A stretch of 64,000 nucleotides of DNA from Macrotis lagotis (GCF_037893015.1 NC_133666.1:625489349-625553348), one strand, 5' to 3'; positions 21,360 through 33,552 are shown, counted from the stretch's first letter. Numbers and translations are program-made. Notes: generated by a model from the letters alone, not told the origin.

Positions 21360-23685
21360 ACTGTAAAAATGGGAAGGTTTTTTTTTCCTATTAAGTTATT
21401 GATGGTAGCTGCTCTTGTGTGTCTAGCTGCTAATCTATCTGTGGACACTCCAGTCTAGGTGACCACACTATTTTAAACACTGCCCTGGTAACTCCCTTGT
21501 GTCTTATTTCCAGTCCTAGAGCTTTGTGCTGGGAGCCTGGGGTGGGCAGGAAGCTTCTTGTGACTAAAGTGTATGCCTGGATCATTCCAGCACCCTGAAT
21601 TAAGATGAATGTAATTTAATGGGGATGTGTGGGGGAAACGTCCCCACTGTCGACCATATCCCTGACAGATGATTCTACCCCACATCGACTGGTTAGAAGG
21701 GGGAGAATTTGCAGCTGCCTTGGTGAGAGCCTTGGCACAAACTTTGAGAGACAGGATGAAGAAATACTCAATCAGGGCATCGGAAGAGAGAAGAGGAAAA
21801 AATGCATATGGAGTCGAGAATCATCTCATTCTGGGGGCTAATGGCAGAAGGCTTGCCCCCTTATGTGGTGGGAAGCTGTGACTGCAGACATTGAATCCCA
21901 ACTGAGGTTCTTGCCCTGAGAGGGGCAGAGTTTCAAGACCTCCTATATTGTCCTGAGATGTGATTCTTTTCAGAACTTGAGCTTCCTGGGTTCAATTGCT
22001 GGGCAAGTTGCTAATAGACCTTTAGGGTCTAGGTTGCTGTGGCATATTGATACACAGGAAAGGGTCCAGAAAGCCAACTCAAGATCCTGTTCTTATCCTG
22101 TTCAACAGTACAGTGCCAAGCTGTTAAGCCATCGGGGAAGCTGAGACAGGAGGATGAACAACCTACATTCCTTTGAAGTTTGAGAGGTTGTAGTTTGGGA
22201 AACGGGTGGTGAGAAGGTTTGCTGCTTGATTCTTATCTCTTGTTATATATCTTTTGTTTCAAGTAAATGTCCTCTTGCATTGCTATGATGTCATGTGATT
22301 AATTCTGGCTGGTGGGTTTCAGAAAGGGGGAAAATGGCTTGGGAGCAGAGATTCATAGGATCATTTTTTTAGAACTGGAATTGATAGTACTTTGATACAA
22401 TCTAGATCAACTCATTTTGCAGGAGACAGAATGGGAGAGGTGATCACCTGCCTGAAATCACAGGTAGGGCACAAACTAGGACAGAGCTGGGATTTGAACC
22501 CAGGTCTTCTACCTCCAGAACTTTTCCCACCACATGCTAGCGACTTGATGGACCTAGGAACCTGTATGTATGGTCCTCTACATAAATAAAGGAAAATGGG
22601 TCTGCCCTGATGGATGTGTGTTTTATGTGTCTGCCTCCCTGTAATGGAGAAATTTCAGCCTCTTAACTCTGGTCTCCCATTGGAGTGTGACCCAAGTCCT
22701 GCCCCTCCATATCTGTGGTTTTATCCAGACATTTTAACACAGCATGAGCATGATTTTCAGAGACTGGGAGAGTTAAGTTCATAGAATTTTTATAGTTGAA
22801 AGGGATCACTGAATCAGACCAGTTGATTTTTCAGATGAGCCGACTGGTATCCTAGAAAGAAGCTAAGATCATGAGTTGGCCAAGGTCATGGAGTAAGTAG
22901 CAGTTGCCAGAGCCAGGTTTTTCAACCACAGGTCCACTATTTTCAACATTATAGACTCATCCCTGGCAGCCCTGACTTGGAACAATCAGGAATTTGGGGT
23001 TCAGATGAAATGTGAAGACTGGAGGCTTGTGGAAACTTCCAAAATGCTTTCCCTAAATGAGTTTTTGGGACCCACTCATCTGGTCTTCCATCAGACTTTA
23101 TATTGCTAAGGCAACTGGGAAGCACTGGTTTTGGTGGGCCACAGGAAACAGTGTTGGTGATCCCAAGTTGAATGTGTATTGCAGCTGCTCCTTGGCAAAT
23201 ATTTTTCTAAGTCTAGAAAAAGTACTTCATTGGATCTAGACCCTTTCACGAGGTATGTCTCATCTTCACCCTGCCAATCCCAGCAAGATAAGCGTATATC
23301 AGTTCCCAGCCAGGTGTTGCCTTAGAGAATGTCAATAGCATCATATGTGGGAAACGGGTCCAGAACAGACATCCCCACCAGTGATGCACAGAACCGCTTC
23401 CTTTGCAGCAGGCTGTTTTCCTTATTAGACCTTTCCTTCTCCCCTCTCCTCCCTTACCCTACTTGATCCCTCTTGTACCTACTTTTACTCCTAAAGGCAT
23501 TTCTGTCACCACCTTTAATAGGAATATTCAAGTCTGGGGAAACTGGGGGGGGGGGGTGTGTGACGGAAGTGGTTCAGGCTTTGTTGCAAGGAGTAGGAAT
23601 CAGAAGAGCCCTCCAGTTTAGAAAATGCTTGCTGAAAGAAGAGGGAAATATATTAGGATCCAGCTGAGAAGTGTGTCCATGCCAT
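21360..23685. other. Intergenic, with an ILF3 3'-end-like block and old SINEs
   Basis: The 21560-21620 segment (CTGGATCATTC then CTGAATTAAGATGAATGTA) resembles the end of the ILF3 3'UTR at 14037-14077 (CTGGGTCATTC then CTGAATTAAGCTGAATGTA). THER1/MIR-like SINEs are visible at about 22355-22545 and 22785-22935. No coding gene is supported; open frames at 21629-21881 on two plus frames have no recognisable protein features. Confidence 0.5.
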
Positions 23686-23689
23686 CACT

Positions 23690-24695
23690 TCAGAAGGCAG
23701 GTGGTGTTACCTTTTTGAAAGGCCAGACCTGAAGCTCTTGATGGTTGAAGGGATGGACAAGGGCAACACCATGGAAGTCACAGCGATAGTATAATCGTCT
23801 GAATATCAGAAAGACACTGGGAGGACTGGAAGTGGGTTGCACCCCTAGCTTGTGCAGGCACAGCCCCACAAAGACATCTTCCAAGTGGACAGCTGGTACT
23901 CTCCGGGCAATGGAGAGAACCTTAAGGGCCAAGAGTCCAGACAGCACGTAACCAGGACTGCAGCAGTAAGGTGGATACCTAGTATGGGAATAATGTGTTT
24001 AGTGGCATGTATTGAGGATGGGACTGCCTTCGAATGGGGATTCGGTTTCTGTAGATAAGCCAGTGATGAAGTCTGGCCTGGGTTCATGCTCAGGCTTCAG
24101 GATCTGCTGCACCAGGAAACTCGGGTTCAGGAAGACATTTCCATTCACCTTAAGCACATAATGGGTCCTGGGGCAGTATTGGGCCACCCACTCCAGTGCC
24201 ATGAGGGTTTTGAAGGTCTGTTTGTGGTAGGTATCTAAGAATCCCACCTGGAGGAGATCCCCATACTTTTCATTCTTTTCTAGCAAGTGGTGGGAGGAGA
24301 AATTAGATGATAGGCCTATTAGGAAGAGGCCTTGGATGATGACACCTGGTACAGCGCTTTCCTTCCCCCATGTATACCGGATGGCGGCTCTCAGCACCTG
24401 GCCCTGGGGCTGGGTCATCACCAACATTAGTAAGAAAGCCCCCCCCCCCCCCCCCCCCCGAAACGATACACTTATCTGGATGGTTGCGCAGGAAGAGGAA
24501 GACCTGGGTGAGCTCCCTGTCCAAGGGAAATGGGAACTGAGCTTGCCAGGTGAACTTTAAGGTGGGGTTCAGAGTGTCTTCTGTCTTGATGCTAGGCATC
24601 CAGGTGCCTCGTGACCACCCTATCAGCACCAGTAGTGTTCCACAGGTTGCACCCAGAAGGACCTTCAGTACTGGATGCCCCCTGGTCAGCTTCAT
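23690..24695 (-). pseudogene. B3GALT2-like glycosyltransferase, copy B (recently broken)
   Basis: The minus strand starts ATG (24695) MKLTRGHPVLKVLLGATCG, an apparent signal-anchor segment (TLLVLIGW), then a luminal domain. Family blocks follow: HPDKC, MLVMTQPQ, AAIRYTWGKE, GLFLIGL, LLQVGFLDTYHKQTFKTLM, YVLKVNGNVFLN, YPPYCCSPGYVLSG, HLEDVFVGLCL and a WPFKK-type end, with stop at 23690. There are two lesions. One is an in-frame TAA at 23999-24001. The other is a frame change at the run of 21 C at 24439-24459, which replaces the sequence between HPDKC and LLMLVM. The metal-binding DxD position reads NGN. Between lesions the frame is fully preserved, so decay is recent or partly an assembly artefact at the homopolymer. 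It has no introns in the coding part, as is usual for the family. Confidence 0.85.
24439..24459. repeat. Run of 21 C inside copy B
   Basis: An uninterrupted homopolymer sits where copy C encodes the NTTPF segment. Its length determines the reading frame of copy B and is hard to sequence accurately. Confidence 0.97.
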
Positions 24696-24710
24696 GATAC
24701 CAACAGTTCT

Positions 24711-25588
24711 AAACAGGGAGGAGGGAGAAATCAGGCTAGGGTAGGGAGCCTGACTTTCCCCCTCCCCTTTGAAAGATGCAACTGCTCCCTGGTGACTAGG
24801 GGGTAGAGAAGAGCTGTGCTGCTGGAGAAGAGGGGAGGTTCAAGAAAGGGCTTTGAAGATCAGTGATACCTAGAAAAGTGGAAATGCCATCTGATTGTAC
24901 AAACCTCAGTGGGTGGAGTTGAGTAGAGTTCACAAAATTTGGGAGGAAGTCAAAAGCTCAACTTTTCATTTTACAGAGGAGAAAACAGGTTGAGAGAGAT
25001 GAATTGTCTTGCCCAAGGCCACACACAAGTAATAAGTGGGAAAGCCAAGATTTCAACCTATTCTTTGACTCCAAATACATTTCACGACCTTAGGATCCTT
25101 TACCTTAGTTTCCTTTGAATGCTATTTTCCACATGAAACTTTTCCTTCAGATGCTGCTGCCTATGTTATGTAACTCTTTTGTATGGACTTATAGATGGTA
25201 TATACATATTTCCCTTAGTTAAAATAGAATCTCCTTAAAGGTGGAAGCTAATTTTTTTCATATAAATTTGTTTATATGAACTATATGCAAAGATTAAATG
25301 AGTTGTTTGAGTCTACATAGTGACAAGGTGAGAGATAGAAACAGAATCCAAGTGTCCTGGCACCCAAGGTAGGGTGCCTACCTAACATCTAAACCTGGAA
25401 CACAGTTGTGACATTTTCTTCCCCCTTACCTCTCCCTTCTCATGTCATTTTCCCAGAGAATCTTCTATTTTCAATTAAGAGATCTTAGGTCTCAAGTCAA
25501 GTCCTCTCACCTTTTATCACTTTCACCTTGGCCAGGTCATAGCAGGAATCCTAACTCACTCCTGGAAAGAAGAGGAACCTTGGCTTAC
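24711..25588 (-). other. Putative intron of copy B
   Basis: The minus-strand donor GCAGAAG|GTAAGC lies at 25589/25588 and the acceptor CTCCCTGTTTAG ends at 24711, 15 bases before the ATG. Both fit consensus. A THER1/MIR remnant occupies about 24955-25095. The intron is inferred from signals shared with copy C, not from transcripts. Confidence 0.4.
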
Positions 25589-25690
25589 CTTCTGCATTGG
25601 CCTCCATCCATTGAATAATTAGTTTTTATTGCATCACAGTAAACCTGTTATTCTCCACCCCCACATGGGACTGTGTTCTGTGGGGTTGGG
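25583..25690 (-). promoter_or_regulatory. Tail repeat copy 3: candidate promoter and exon 1 of copy B
   Basis: GGCTTACCTTCTGCATTGGCC (25582 onward) corresponds to GTTACCTTCTGCACTCGCC of the ILF3 3'UTR, and TTTTTATTGCATCACAGT (25623-25640) to TTTTATTGCATCACAGT. The minus strand reads TGATGCAAT then AATAAAAA. About 30-40 bases downstream it reaches GCAGAAG followed by the strong donor GTAAGC. A TATA-like box at that spacing would leave a very short first exon. Confidence 0.45.
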
Positions 25691-25719
25691 TGTTGGGTCA
25701 CTTGGAAAGTGTTGTCTGC

Positions 25720-25945
25720 ACCTACATGCAAAGATAATTTTCAGCATTCATATTTTTTGTAAGATTTTCATTCCACATTTTTCTTTCCCCTTCTTTCCCC
25801 CCCTCCCCTTGAGAGTAGGTAATATGATAGAGGTTATATGTGTTTAGCTGTGTTAAATATATTTCCAGATTAATCATGTTGCAAAAGAAGAATCAGAACA
25901 AATGGGGAAAAAACTAAGACAGGAACTATTTCATTTTTGTCTTTG
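25720..25945 (-). mobile_element. L1 3' fragment
   Basis: TGCAAAGATAATTTTCAGC, GTAAGATTTTCATTCCACA, TTAATCATGTTGCAAAAGAA and AGAATCAGAACAAATGGGG are the antisense of the old marsupial L1 3'UTR also seen at 28.8, 36.4 and 56.7 kb. Confidence 0.7.
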
Positions 25946-26034
25946 AATCCTGAGATCTTAACATAATATCTGTTCCTAGTAGGCACTTAAATAAGTGCCT
26001 GCTGATTGATTCATTGCCCTCCTGACATTTTTTT

Positions 26035-26285
26035 AGGTTACTATATTTTATAATTTTCTTTTAAATATATAATACTTATAGTTTCTTTCAAATATGTAAT
26101 TCTTTGTTGCTTTTAAATACATAATATTTTATTCATTATATTTTCTTTTAAATATTTAGTATTTATTTTATTATATTTATAATATAAAATGTAATTATAA
26201 TAGTATTTATATTACTTATTATATTTATTTAAATATATAATATTTCTTTCCCTCAATTACACATTAAAATAATTTTTTTAACTTT
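26035..26285. repeat. AT-rich degenerate minisatellite
   Basis: The motif TTTTAAATATATAAT with variants (TTTCAAATATGTAAT, TTTTAAATACATAAT, TTTAAATATTTAGT) recurs at roughly 45-base spacing, at least five times. No coding potential. Confidence 0.7.
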
Positions 26286-26575
26286 TAAAAAAGTTTTGAG
26301 TTTTAAATTTTTTACCTCTACTTCCCCCTCTGTGAAGTGGTAAGGAATCAGATATAGGTTTATATGTACAATCATGTAAAACATTTTCATATTAGTTATT
26401 TTGTACATGAAGATTCAAATAAAAGAAAAAACAAATAAAGAAAGTGAAAAGTAGCATGTTTTAGCATTATTCAAATATATCCATTTTTTTCTTCTGGAGG
26501 CAGATAGTATGCGTCATCATTTGTCCTTTGGAATTCTCTTGGATCCCTTCTGACCAATTCCCTGTTAGAATTCTC
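26286..26575 (-). mobile_element. L1 3' fragment
   Basis: It has the same order as the neighbouring L1 3' remnants: GATATAGGTTTATATGTACA, CATATTAGTTATTTTGTACA and CTTTGGAATTCTCTTGGATC. Probably the continuation of the 25.7-kb remnant, separated by the AT-rich tract. Confidence 0.65.
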
Positions 26576-26587
26576 ACCAGCAGTTTT

Positions 26588-26737
26588 TCTTTTAATTTTT
26601 GCAAGGCAATGGGATTAAGTGACTTGTCCAAGATCACACAGCTAGGTAATTAATAAGTGTCTGAGGCCAGATTTGAACTTAGTCCTCCTGACTCCGGGGC
26701 CAGTGCTCTATCCATTGTGCCACCTAGCTGCCGCCAG
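26588..26737 (-). mobile_element. WSINE1/MAR1-like CORE-SINE
   Basis: On the minus strand it reads CAGCTAGGTGGCACAATGG (A-box-like), GTTCAAATCTGGC (B-box-like), then ACAAGTCACTTAATCCCATTG and an A-rich end. It is tRNA-derived in structure but not a tRNA gene. Confidence 0.85.
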
Positions 26738-26739
26738 AT

Positions 26740-28220
26740 TTTTCTTTCACTAAAGAAAGATAAGGATTCAAACTGATTTCATCCCACATAACCTCCACTG
26801 GAACCCTAACTGCTAGGCGATCCATCCACTCTACAAATCCCTCTCATTTGCCATAGGGACTGTGCCAAACCATTTCCTCTTTTTCCCAAGCTCAGAAGAA
26901 GACTTGGGGAAGCCTGCCAGTCTAGTCCAGTAAGAAGGTAGTGATTTTGTTGACTGGACTCAAGGTGTCACTCTAAGGTAAGGAAACACGTTTACAAGTC
27001 CCACCTGAGGTTACATTGTCAAATAGGTACTGAGATCATCATCAGGGTAACCTTTGAGGTGCCCCACTTAAATCTGTGATACCTTCACTAATTTAGTGTA
27101 TCTACTCTTCGGATTGTTTTCAGTCATGATGCCAATTGGTGTTTTCTTGGCAAAGATATTGGAGTTGTTTTGTTTTGTTTTTTTTTTAATAATGATGACT
27201 TTAGTTGATCAAGATACTCATTCACTACTCTGCTCCCTTGAGTCCAGGTCCTGGTATAGTGATTGAAACTTAGTAAATATAATAATGTTTTTGGTTGATT
27301 GATTGATTGGATGAATGGTTTGAAGAAAGGCTAAGGTGACAGGCTTATCTTGAATGTGGTGTTTGTGTTTGACTTACACCACCTTCTTTAAATATGCAGG
27401 AAGGAAGATAGCTGGCACAGGTTGAATCCCCTCCAGGGTTTTGGAGTAATTCAGAGAGCAAAATACCTAAGTTAGCCAATAGGTGGCACTCAGATACTGA
27501 TTTTTATTTTTATTTGGTTTTTGTTTCTCCACTTCATTTTTCAGAAAGTAGTATTTATTCTTTTCACAATCTACTGTGATTAATAAAATATTAAAATATG
27601 ATAATTATTACAATGATCTTGGCTCAGTTTTTTTTATCCATTGGAATAATTTCCTCTCTCAATTTCTCTGTGTACCCAGTAAGATACAAGCACATACTAT
27701 AATGAATCAGTTTTAATGATGGGGTATTAATACTCAAGAGATCATTCCTAAGGCTTCTGGAAGATAAAGAGAAGGACTCTTAGTATTCCTTAGTACTCCC
27801 ATCAAGACTGTTTCTTACCACTACCTACTCCTCCTACTTCTCCTCTCACCCTTACCCCTTACCCCCCCGCCCCAGTATCTAGCATAAGAGTCACAGCAGT
27901 TCAATATTCTGGGTGACAACTGCTTGTGATGTAGCATTTTGTCTTCTCTTAGCTGGTCCAGTCAGTATACTCTCAAAGCATCTCTTCATTTGCAAGCATA
28001 GCCTTAAGGTTCTAGAATTTGCTCTGCCTTGCTCCCACATTGAATTGCCTAGTCTATTGGGAGATTTGAAGGCAGAGACTGTGAGGCAAAGTTCCTTTGG
28101 GTTATATACATTGGGAGGAATAGCTTACATGTGGGAGTATCCAAAAGAATTTTGACAGGTTAGAACATTGAATCAAATCTAATCAAATGAAATTCAAGAA
28201 TTAATCAAATTTAACACCTG
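26740..28220. other. Intergenic, with MAR1 fragments
   Basis: A MAR1-type piece (GTTTTCTTGGCAAAGATATT) lies at about 27120-27195, and a GATTGATTGATTGGATGAATGG end typical of old repeats lies near 27295. Nothing else recognised. Confidence 0.5.
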
Positions 28221-28224
28221 GATT

Positions 28225-28378
28225 TTTAAAAAACTTTATTCATTTAAGGCCTTGGGGTTAAGTGACTATTTGCCCAAGGTCATACAGCTAGATAATTATT
28301 ACATGTCTGAGGTCAGATTTGAACTCAGGTCCTACTGACTCCAGGGCCAGTGCTCTATCTACTGTACCACCTGGCTAA
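28225..28378 (-). mobile_element. WSINE1/MAR1-like CORE-SINE
   Basis: On the plus strand: GGGGTTAAGTGACTATTTGC, CATACAGCTAGATAATTATT, CTCAGGTCCTACTGACTCCA and CTCTATCTACTGTACCACC, the complement of the family consensus seen elsewhere in the window. Confidence 0.85.
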
Positions 28379-28739
28379 CCCTGCACTTGAATTTAAAAAA
28401 CCAACAGGTTCAAGAAAGTGGAAGTTTAAGCTAGATGGTAGTATGGGTGAACAAAATTTGGGGATCTTTTAAAGGTGTGTATTACCAAAGTAGGTTATAT
28501 GAGTCCACATACATTTACTAAATGCATCTCATGGGGAGTCATAAATAGATATCTCTGGAACCTCACTCATTCTTCTCCAAGGGGAGACATTGATTCCTGC
28601 CAGAAGGTGATCATAAATTAGGGGCATGAGGCTGGTCTATTCTGCTGTTTTCAGAGAGATGGAACCAGACTAGAAAATCCGTCTGCCCCCCCTAAATATT
28701 TCTAATCCAAGGGAAATGAATTTTGGGTTTAAGTTGCTG

Positions 28740-29275
28740 GTCACTGTTTTTTTCTTTTTACATACACACAGATATACTCTATTTTCTTTTATTTTTCACT
28801 AGTTATATGTAAAAACAAGTTTTAACATTTATTTTTAAAACTTTGAGTTCTGAATTCTCTCCCTTCTTCCCACCTCACTCCCTCTCATTGAGGAAGCGAA
28901 TTATTTCATATAGGTTAAAATGTGTAGTCATGCAAAACATTACCATATTAGTCGTGTTGTGAAAGTAAACCTAGCCCCCCCCAAAGAGAAATCTCAAAAA
29001 AATAAAGTAAAAAAAAGTATTTTTCAATCTGTATTCAGGCACCATCAACTCTGTCTTTGGGGTTAGATAGTATTCTTTATCCTTCAGAGTTGTCTTGGGA
29101 CATAGCATTACTGAGAAAAGATAAGTCATTCACAGTTAATCATCCTACAACATTGCTGGCACTTTGTATATAGTGCATTTCCTCTTGCATCTGCTCATGT
29201 AAGTCTTTCCAAGTTTTACTGAGAGCATTCTGTTCATTTCTTATAGCAGAATAGCTTTCCTTCATAATCACATAA
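28740..29275 (-). mobile_element. L1 3' fragment
   Basis: It contains the old L1 3'UTR series (CATATTAGTCGTGTTGTGAA; TCTGTATTCAGGCACCATCA; AGAGTTGTCTTGGGACATAG). It then runs into the 3' end of ORF2 (GTAAGTCTTTCCAAGTTTTA; TTCTTATAGCAGAATAG). Confidence 0.7.
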
Positions 29276-29705
29276 TCCTTAACAAGGAAGAAGTGCCCCA
29301 AGCTATATCTGAAGACTTGTTTCCCTTCTAATTAAATGTAACAGAGATAATCCTAAATATTCAATAGTAAATAAACTTATTTATTCAAGCCAAAAGCAAA
29401 CAGAAATCAAGAGAAATTATATCCACAAACATATACTAGACAATACAGAGTGAATGAGCTCTCTTATTGAGAGTGAGCTATCTCAGTTCACTTTGCGAGA
29501 GTACTCCATCTTACCCAGTGGGAAATCCCCAAAACATCTAATTTAGCAAACTAGAATCAGAGACATGCTCGAGGTATTGCCTCCTTTACATGCATATTTC
29601 TTCCCAATGTATTTTTATTTCTCCTGGACTTTTTCTTTGAAGAGAGACAGGAACTACCTGTGAACTCACTCAAAGTCAGCATCAGGGAAAAAGAATCTCT
29701 CCTTT
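29276..29705. other. Unclassified sequence, possibly an old LTR fragment
   Basis: It has no open frame. The setting (AT-rich, with TCAAGCCAAAAGCAAACAGA and GAGAGAGACAGGAACT-like stretches) recalls solitary LTR remnants, but no ends or primer-binding site are visible. The assignment is weak. Confidence 0.25.
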
Positions 29706-29711
29706 TCTGAA

Positions 29712-29866
29712 GTCTTTATTTTAGGTTTTTGCAAGGCATTGGGGTTAAGTGGCTTGCCCAAGGCCATACACCTAGGTAATTATTAAGCATCTGAGGCTGT
29801 ATTGGAACTCAGGTACTCCTGACTCCAGGGCTGGTGCTCTATCCACTGTGCCACCTAGCTGCTCCT
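29712..29866 (-). mobile_element. WSINE1/MAR1-like CORE-SINE
   Basis: GGGGTTAAGTGGCTTGCCCA, ACCTAGGTAATTATTAAGCA, CTCAGGTACTCCTGACTCCA and CCACTGTGCCACCTAGCTGC are near-consensus for the antisense SINE. Confidence 0.88.
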
Positions 29867-29869
29867 CCT

Positions 29870-30525
29870 TTTCTAAATTCTTAAAAACACTCCGCATCAT
29901 GCAGGAATGGATTGACTAATAATCATCCTTTCCCTGCTTGAGGAGAGTCTTATGCAAATGTCTGGATTTGAGCCATGAGGAATGTAAGTAACCTACAAAC
30001 TCAATAATAGGACATAGCAGTCACAAATCTCATATGCATTTAAGTTGCATTGACAGGAAAAGAGTCCAGAATTAGCAGGTCAGAGTTCCACTGTATCTTG
30101 CCCCCATCAGATCCTGACTCAAGTCCTACATTTTTGAAATGACATTAAGCTGGACAATATCCCAAGGGTAACAAAGATGTTGAAGCTGCCATATGAGCAA
30201 CTCAAAACTTGAAAATGTTACCTAATCATCCTGTGTTATCTAAATTCATTAGGGAGAACATCACAGCTAGAAGAAGCATCTGTCCATGCCTCAAGAGCAT
30301 TTATTCTGGATGTATTTCTCTTATACATGTGATTCCTCTCCACACACATATTGCCTAGCCCCATGAGTTTCCCAGTTGTATACCTTCTCACTTTCCATGA
30401 ATGGATTTTCTTTGTACTCCTTCTTTCTCCAGTAGGTGGATAATCTACCAGGAGTGTTTACCCTTCTGTTTATGGGAGGATTTTCCTTATCATTTATTTT
30501 TGCTATACTGTTTATTTAAATGGGC
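29870..30525. other. Intergenic, no recognised gene
   Basis: AT-rich unique or anciently repetitive sequence with no open frame of note. Confidence 0.4.
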
Positions 30526-30529
30526 ATCT

Positions 30530-30750
30530 AGGTGACATGGTAGATAGAGTTCTGGTTCTGGAGTTAAAACAGGTCTCAGACACTTTCTAGCTATGTGATC
30601 CTGCTTAAGTCACTTAACCCTGTTTACCTCAGTTTCCTCATCTGTAAAATGAGCTGAAGAAGGAAATGACAAACCATTCCATTATTGCCAAGAAAACCCC
30701 AAATAGGGTCATGAAGAGTCAGGCAAACATTACTGAACAAACACTAGAAA
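30530..30750 (+). mobile_element. MAR1-type CORE-SINE
   Basis: GGGCATCTAGGTGACATGGT start, CTCAGACACTTTCTAGCTAT, TCAGTTTCCTCATCTGTAAA, and the MAR1-type end ATGACAAACCATTCC, TTGCCAAGAAAACCCC, GGGTCATGAAGAGTCAGGCA. Confidence 0.85.
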
Positions 30751-30754
30751 TATA

Positions 30755-31560
30755 TCTATCTATCTAAATATTATTTAGGGGAATGAACTTGGTTCAGAAA
30801 AGCTATCTTGTTCATAACTATCCCGTCCCCAGTCACTAGTTTAATTTTTTCTCATCACATATTGGATATAAACAGCAACAAAAGCTCCAAATCACATCAA
30901 GCAAATACATTTATCTAAGCAAAAATTAGAGCAATCTTGCAGGTTAGAATTTACTAGAAATTCCATGAAAGTGAATAGAACTCTTCAGATGGGAGAGAAT
31001 TAAGATTTCATCTCTCCCAAGAGTAAGGTCTGGAATGTTTTGAATCTGGGCTAACTTTCAGAAAAAGGTCACATATGAGGGAAGTGCCCTAGGCTACAAG
31101 AAGAAATGGAGGAACAGGAGAGGGTGAAAAAGAGTTGACTGTTGAAGTTGGATGGAGTTGGGAACAGAGACAGCATTGTCCTCATTGTGCCCTATAAATC
31201 ACCTAGACAACAAGAAGAAATAGTCAAGGAGTTCAGAAAACATCATAAGGCTGGCATGAAATACTTATATAGTAGTAAAAGGAAGCTTCAATTATTGGGT
31301 ATCTCTTAGAGTTCCAAGATCAATGAATTATTAAGTATTTTTAAGCTCCTACTGCTAAAGTGACTAATAATTACCTGACTTATTATAATAATATTTTCAT
31401 CCTTCAAAATGTGGAGGAACCAACAAGGGAAAATTCTATTCTAATCTCTCTGAGATTATTGTAATGGTTTCCTGATTGGTCTTCCTCAAGTTTTTCCCCC
31501 TTTCCTGTCCATCCTCCACACAACCACCAATTTTTTGTTTCATAGAAAACATTAAGTATA
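30755..31560. other. Intergenic, with old unclassified repeats
   Basis: No gene. A piece at about 31455-31520 (TGGTTTCCTGATTGGTCTTC) resembles an old interspersed repeat also present at 33.7-34.2 kb. Confidence 0.35.
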
Positions 31561-31629
31561 CTCAATTTAACATATATATTGTAATAAACATGCCTTGCTC
31601 CTGAAATAAATCATTCCAACAATTTAACC

Positions 31630-32165
<536 letters not shown>

Positions 32166-32169
32166 TGAC

Positions 32170-33260
32170 CAATTCTAATTTTTAAGGAATTTTTTTTTCA
32201 GTGAGATTTTGTATTTCTTTTGCCATTGGTCAATTCTGATTTTTAAGGAGACCTTTTCTTCAGTGAATTTTTTCATCTCTTTTACCATTAGGCTAATTCT
32301 CTTTTTAAAGATATTTTCTTCAGTAGTTTTGAACCACTTTACCAAACTGTTTATTCTTTTTTCATAATTTTCTCACATCAATCACATTTATTTTCTCAAT
32401 TTTTTCCCTCTACCACTCTTTGTTTAACTCTTCTAGGAATTCTTGTTGGGCTTAGGTTCAGTAGGTTATTTTCTTTGAGACTTGCTTGTAGCTGTTTTCA
32501 CATTGTTGTCTTCTCAATTTGTGACTTGGCCTTCCCTGCCACCACACTAGCGTTTAATGATAAAATTATTTTTGCTGTTGTTGTTGTTATTGCTTACTTG
32601 CTCATTTTTTTCTTCCAATCTATTTATTGACTTTGAATTTTCTGTTAAAATTGTGCTGTGCTCACCAGGGGGTAGGGAAGCACTGTGCAATCTTCAGATT
32701 TTTTGTACTGTTGTTTTCAGAGCTAATTCTGGGAATTTGCAAGTTTTCATTGCTTCCAAGATGGTGTGATCCTGGGAGAGGTGTGGTCATTGCTCTCCTG
32801 GCCTGTACTCTGATCTTTATCTAGGAAGGGCCCCTGCTCCCCTGTAGCCACAAGCACTAGTATTTCTCTCAAGCTTGGGACAGTGACCAGGTCCCCTGCT
32901 CCCTTATGACAGACTACATGTATTTCTATCTTCCTTGATACCATGACCCAGAAATGCTTATGGGCAATAGAGTTGCCAGTGTCAGCAAAGGGTTCCCTGT
33001 AATCTCTTTCTGATCAGTTGTCTTTGGGCTGAGAGCTCCTAAAACTGATGCTGTTACAGATCTCACAGTCTCCTTTAATGCCTACAGCTGGTCTCCTGTG
33101 TCTCCAATCTCAATGCCCATGTTATAAACTTCTGCCAGCCTTCTAAGTTGTCTCAGGTTAGAAAAAATACCTTAGTTTAACTGTTGGCTCTACCACTCCA
33201 AAATTTTATTCAGGAGTCATTTTAAAGTTGTTTTTTGGGGGGAGGAGGGGAGTGAATTAT
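32170..33260 (-). mobile_element. Probable L1 5' portion (ORF1 start and 5'UTR)
   Basis: The repeated AATTCTGATTTTTAAGGAG and TTTTCTTCAGTGAATTTT units read on the minus strand as a coiled-coil-like lysine/glutamate/leucine sequence. They are followed by a GC-richer stretch at 32660-33150 resembling a LINE 5'UTR. The family assignment rests on pattern only. Confidence 0.45.
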
Positions 33261-33299
33261 AGTAGAGTTCCCCTTGGTAGAAAACTACTGGGTAGACAT

Positions 33300-33552
33300 T
33301 GATGGATTGTGCCACAGTGAACAGAGTGTGGACCTAGAGTCATGAAGACTAGAGTTCAAATCCTGTTTTAGATACTTACTTAGCTATGTGACAAATCACT
33401 GGGAAAATCACTTAACTTGTCTGTGCCTCAGTTCATCATCTGTAAAATGAGGTTAATAATATCACCCATCTCACAGGATTGTTGTGAGGACAAGCTAAAA
33501 ATGTTTATAAAGCACTCTGCAAACTTTAAAGATATATAAAAGTCTAGTTGTC
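33300..33552 (+). mobile_element. MON1-type CORE-SINE
   Basis: GTGCCACAGTGAACAGAGTG, CTAGAGTTCAAATCCTG, CACTTAACTTGTCTGTGCCT, TCATCTGTAAAATGAGG, CACAGGATTGTTGTGAGGAC and AAAGCACTCTGCAAACTTTA are the standard order. Confidence 0.88.

Noticed and set aside
21629-21881. Pair of plus frames of 70 codons
   Set aside because: No homology, start context or splice evidence; overlapping each other in different frames.
29276-31560. Possible endogenous retrovirus LTR pieces
   Set aside because: No paired ends, primer-binding site, polypurine tract or gag/pol/env homology could be identified.
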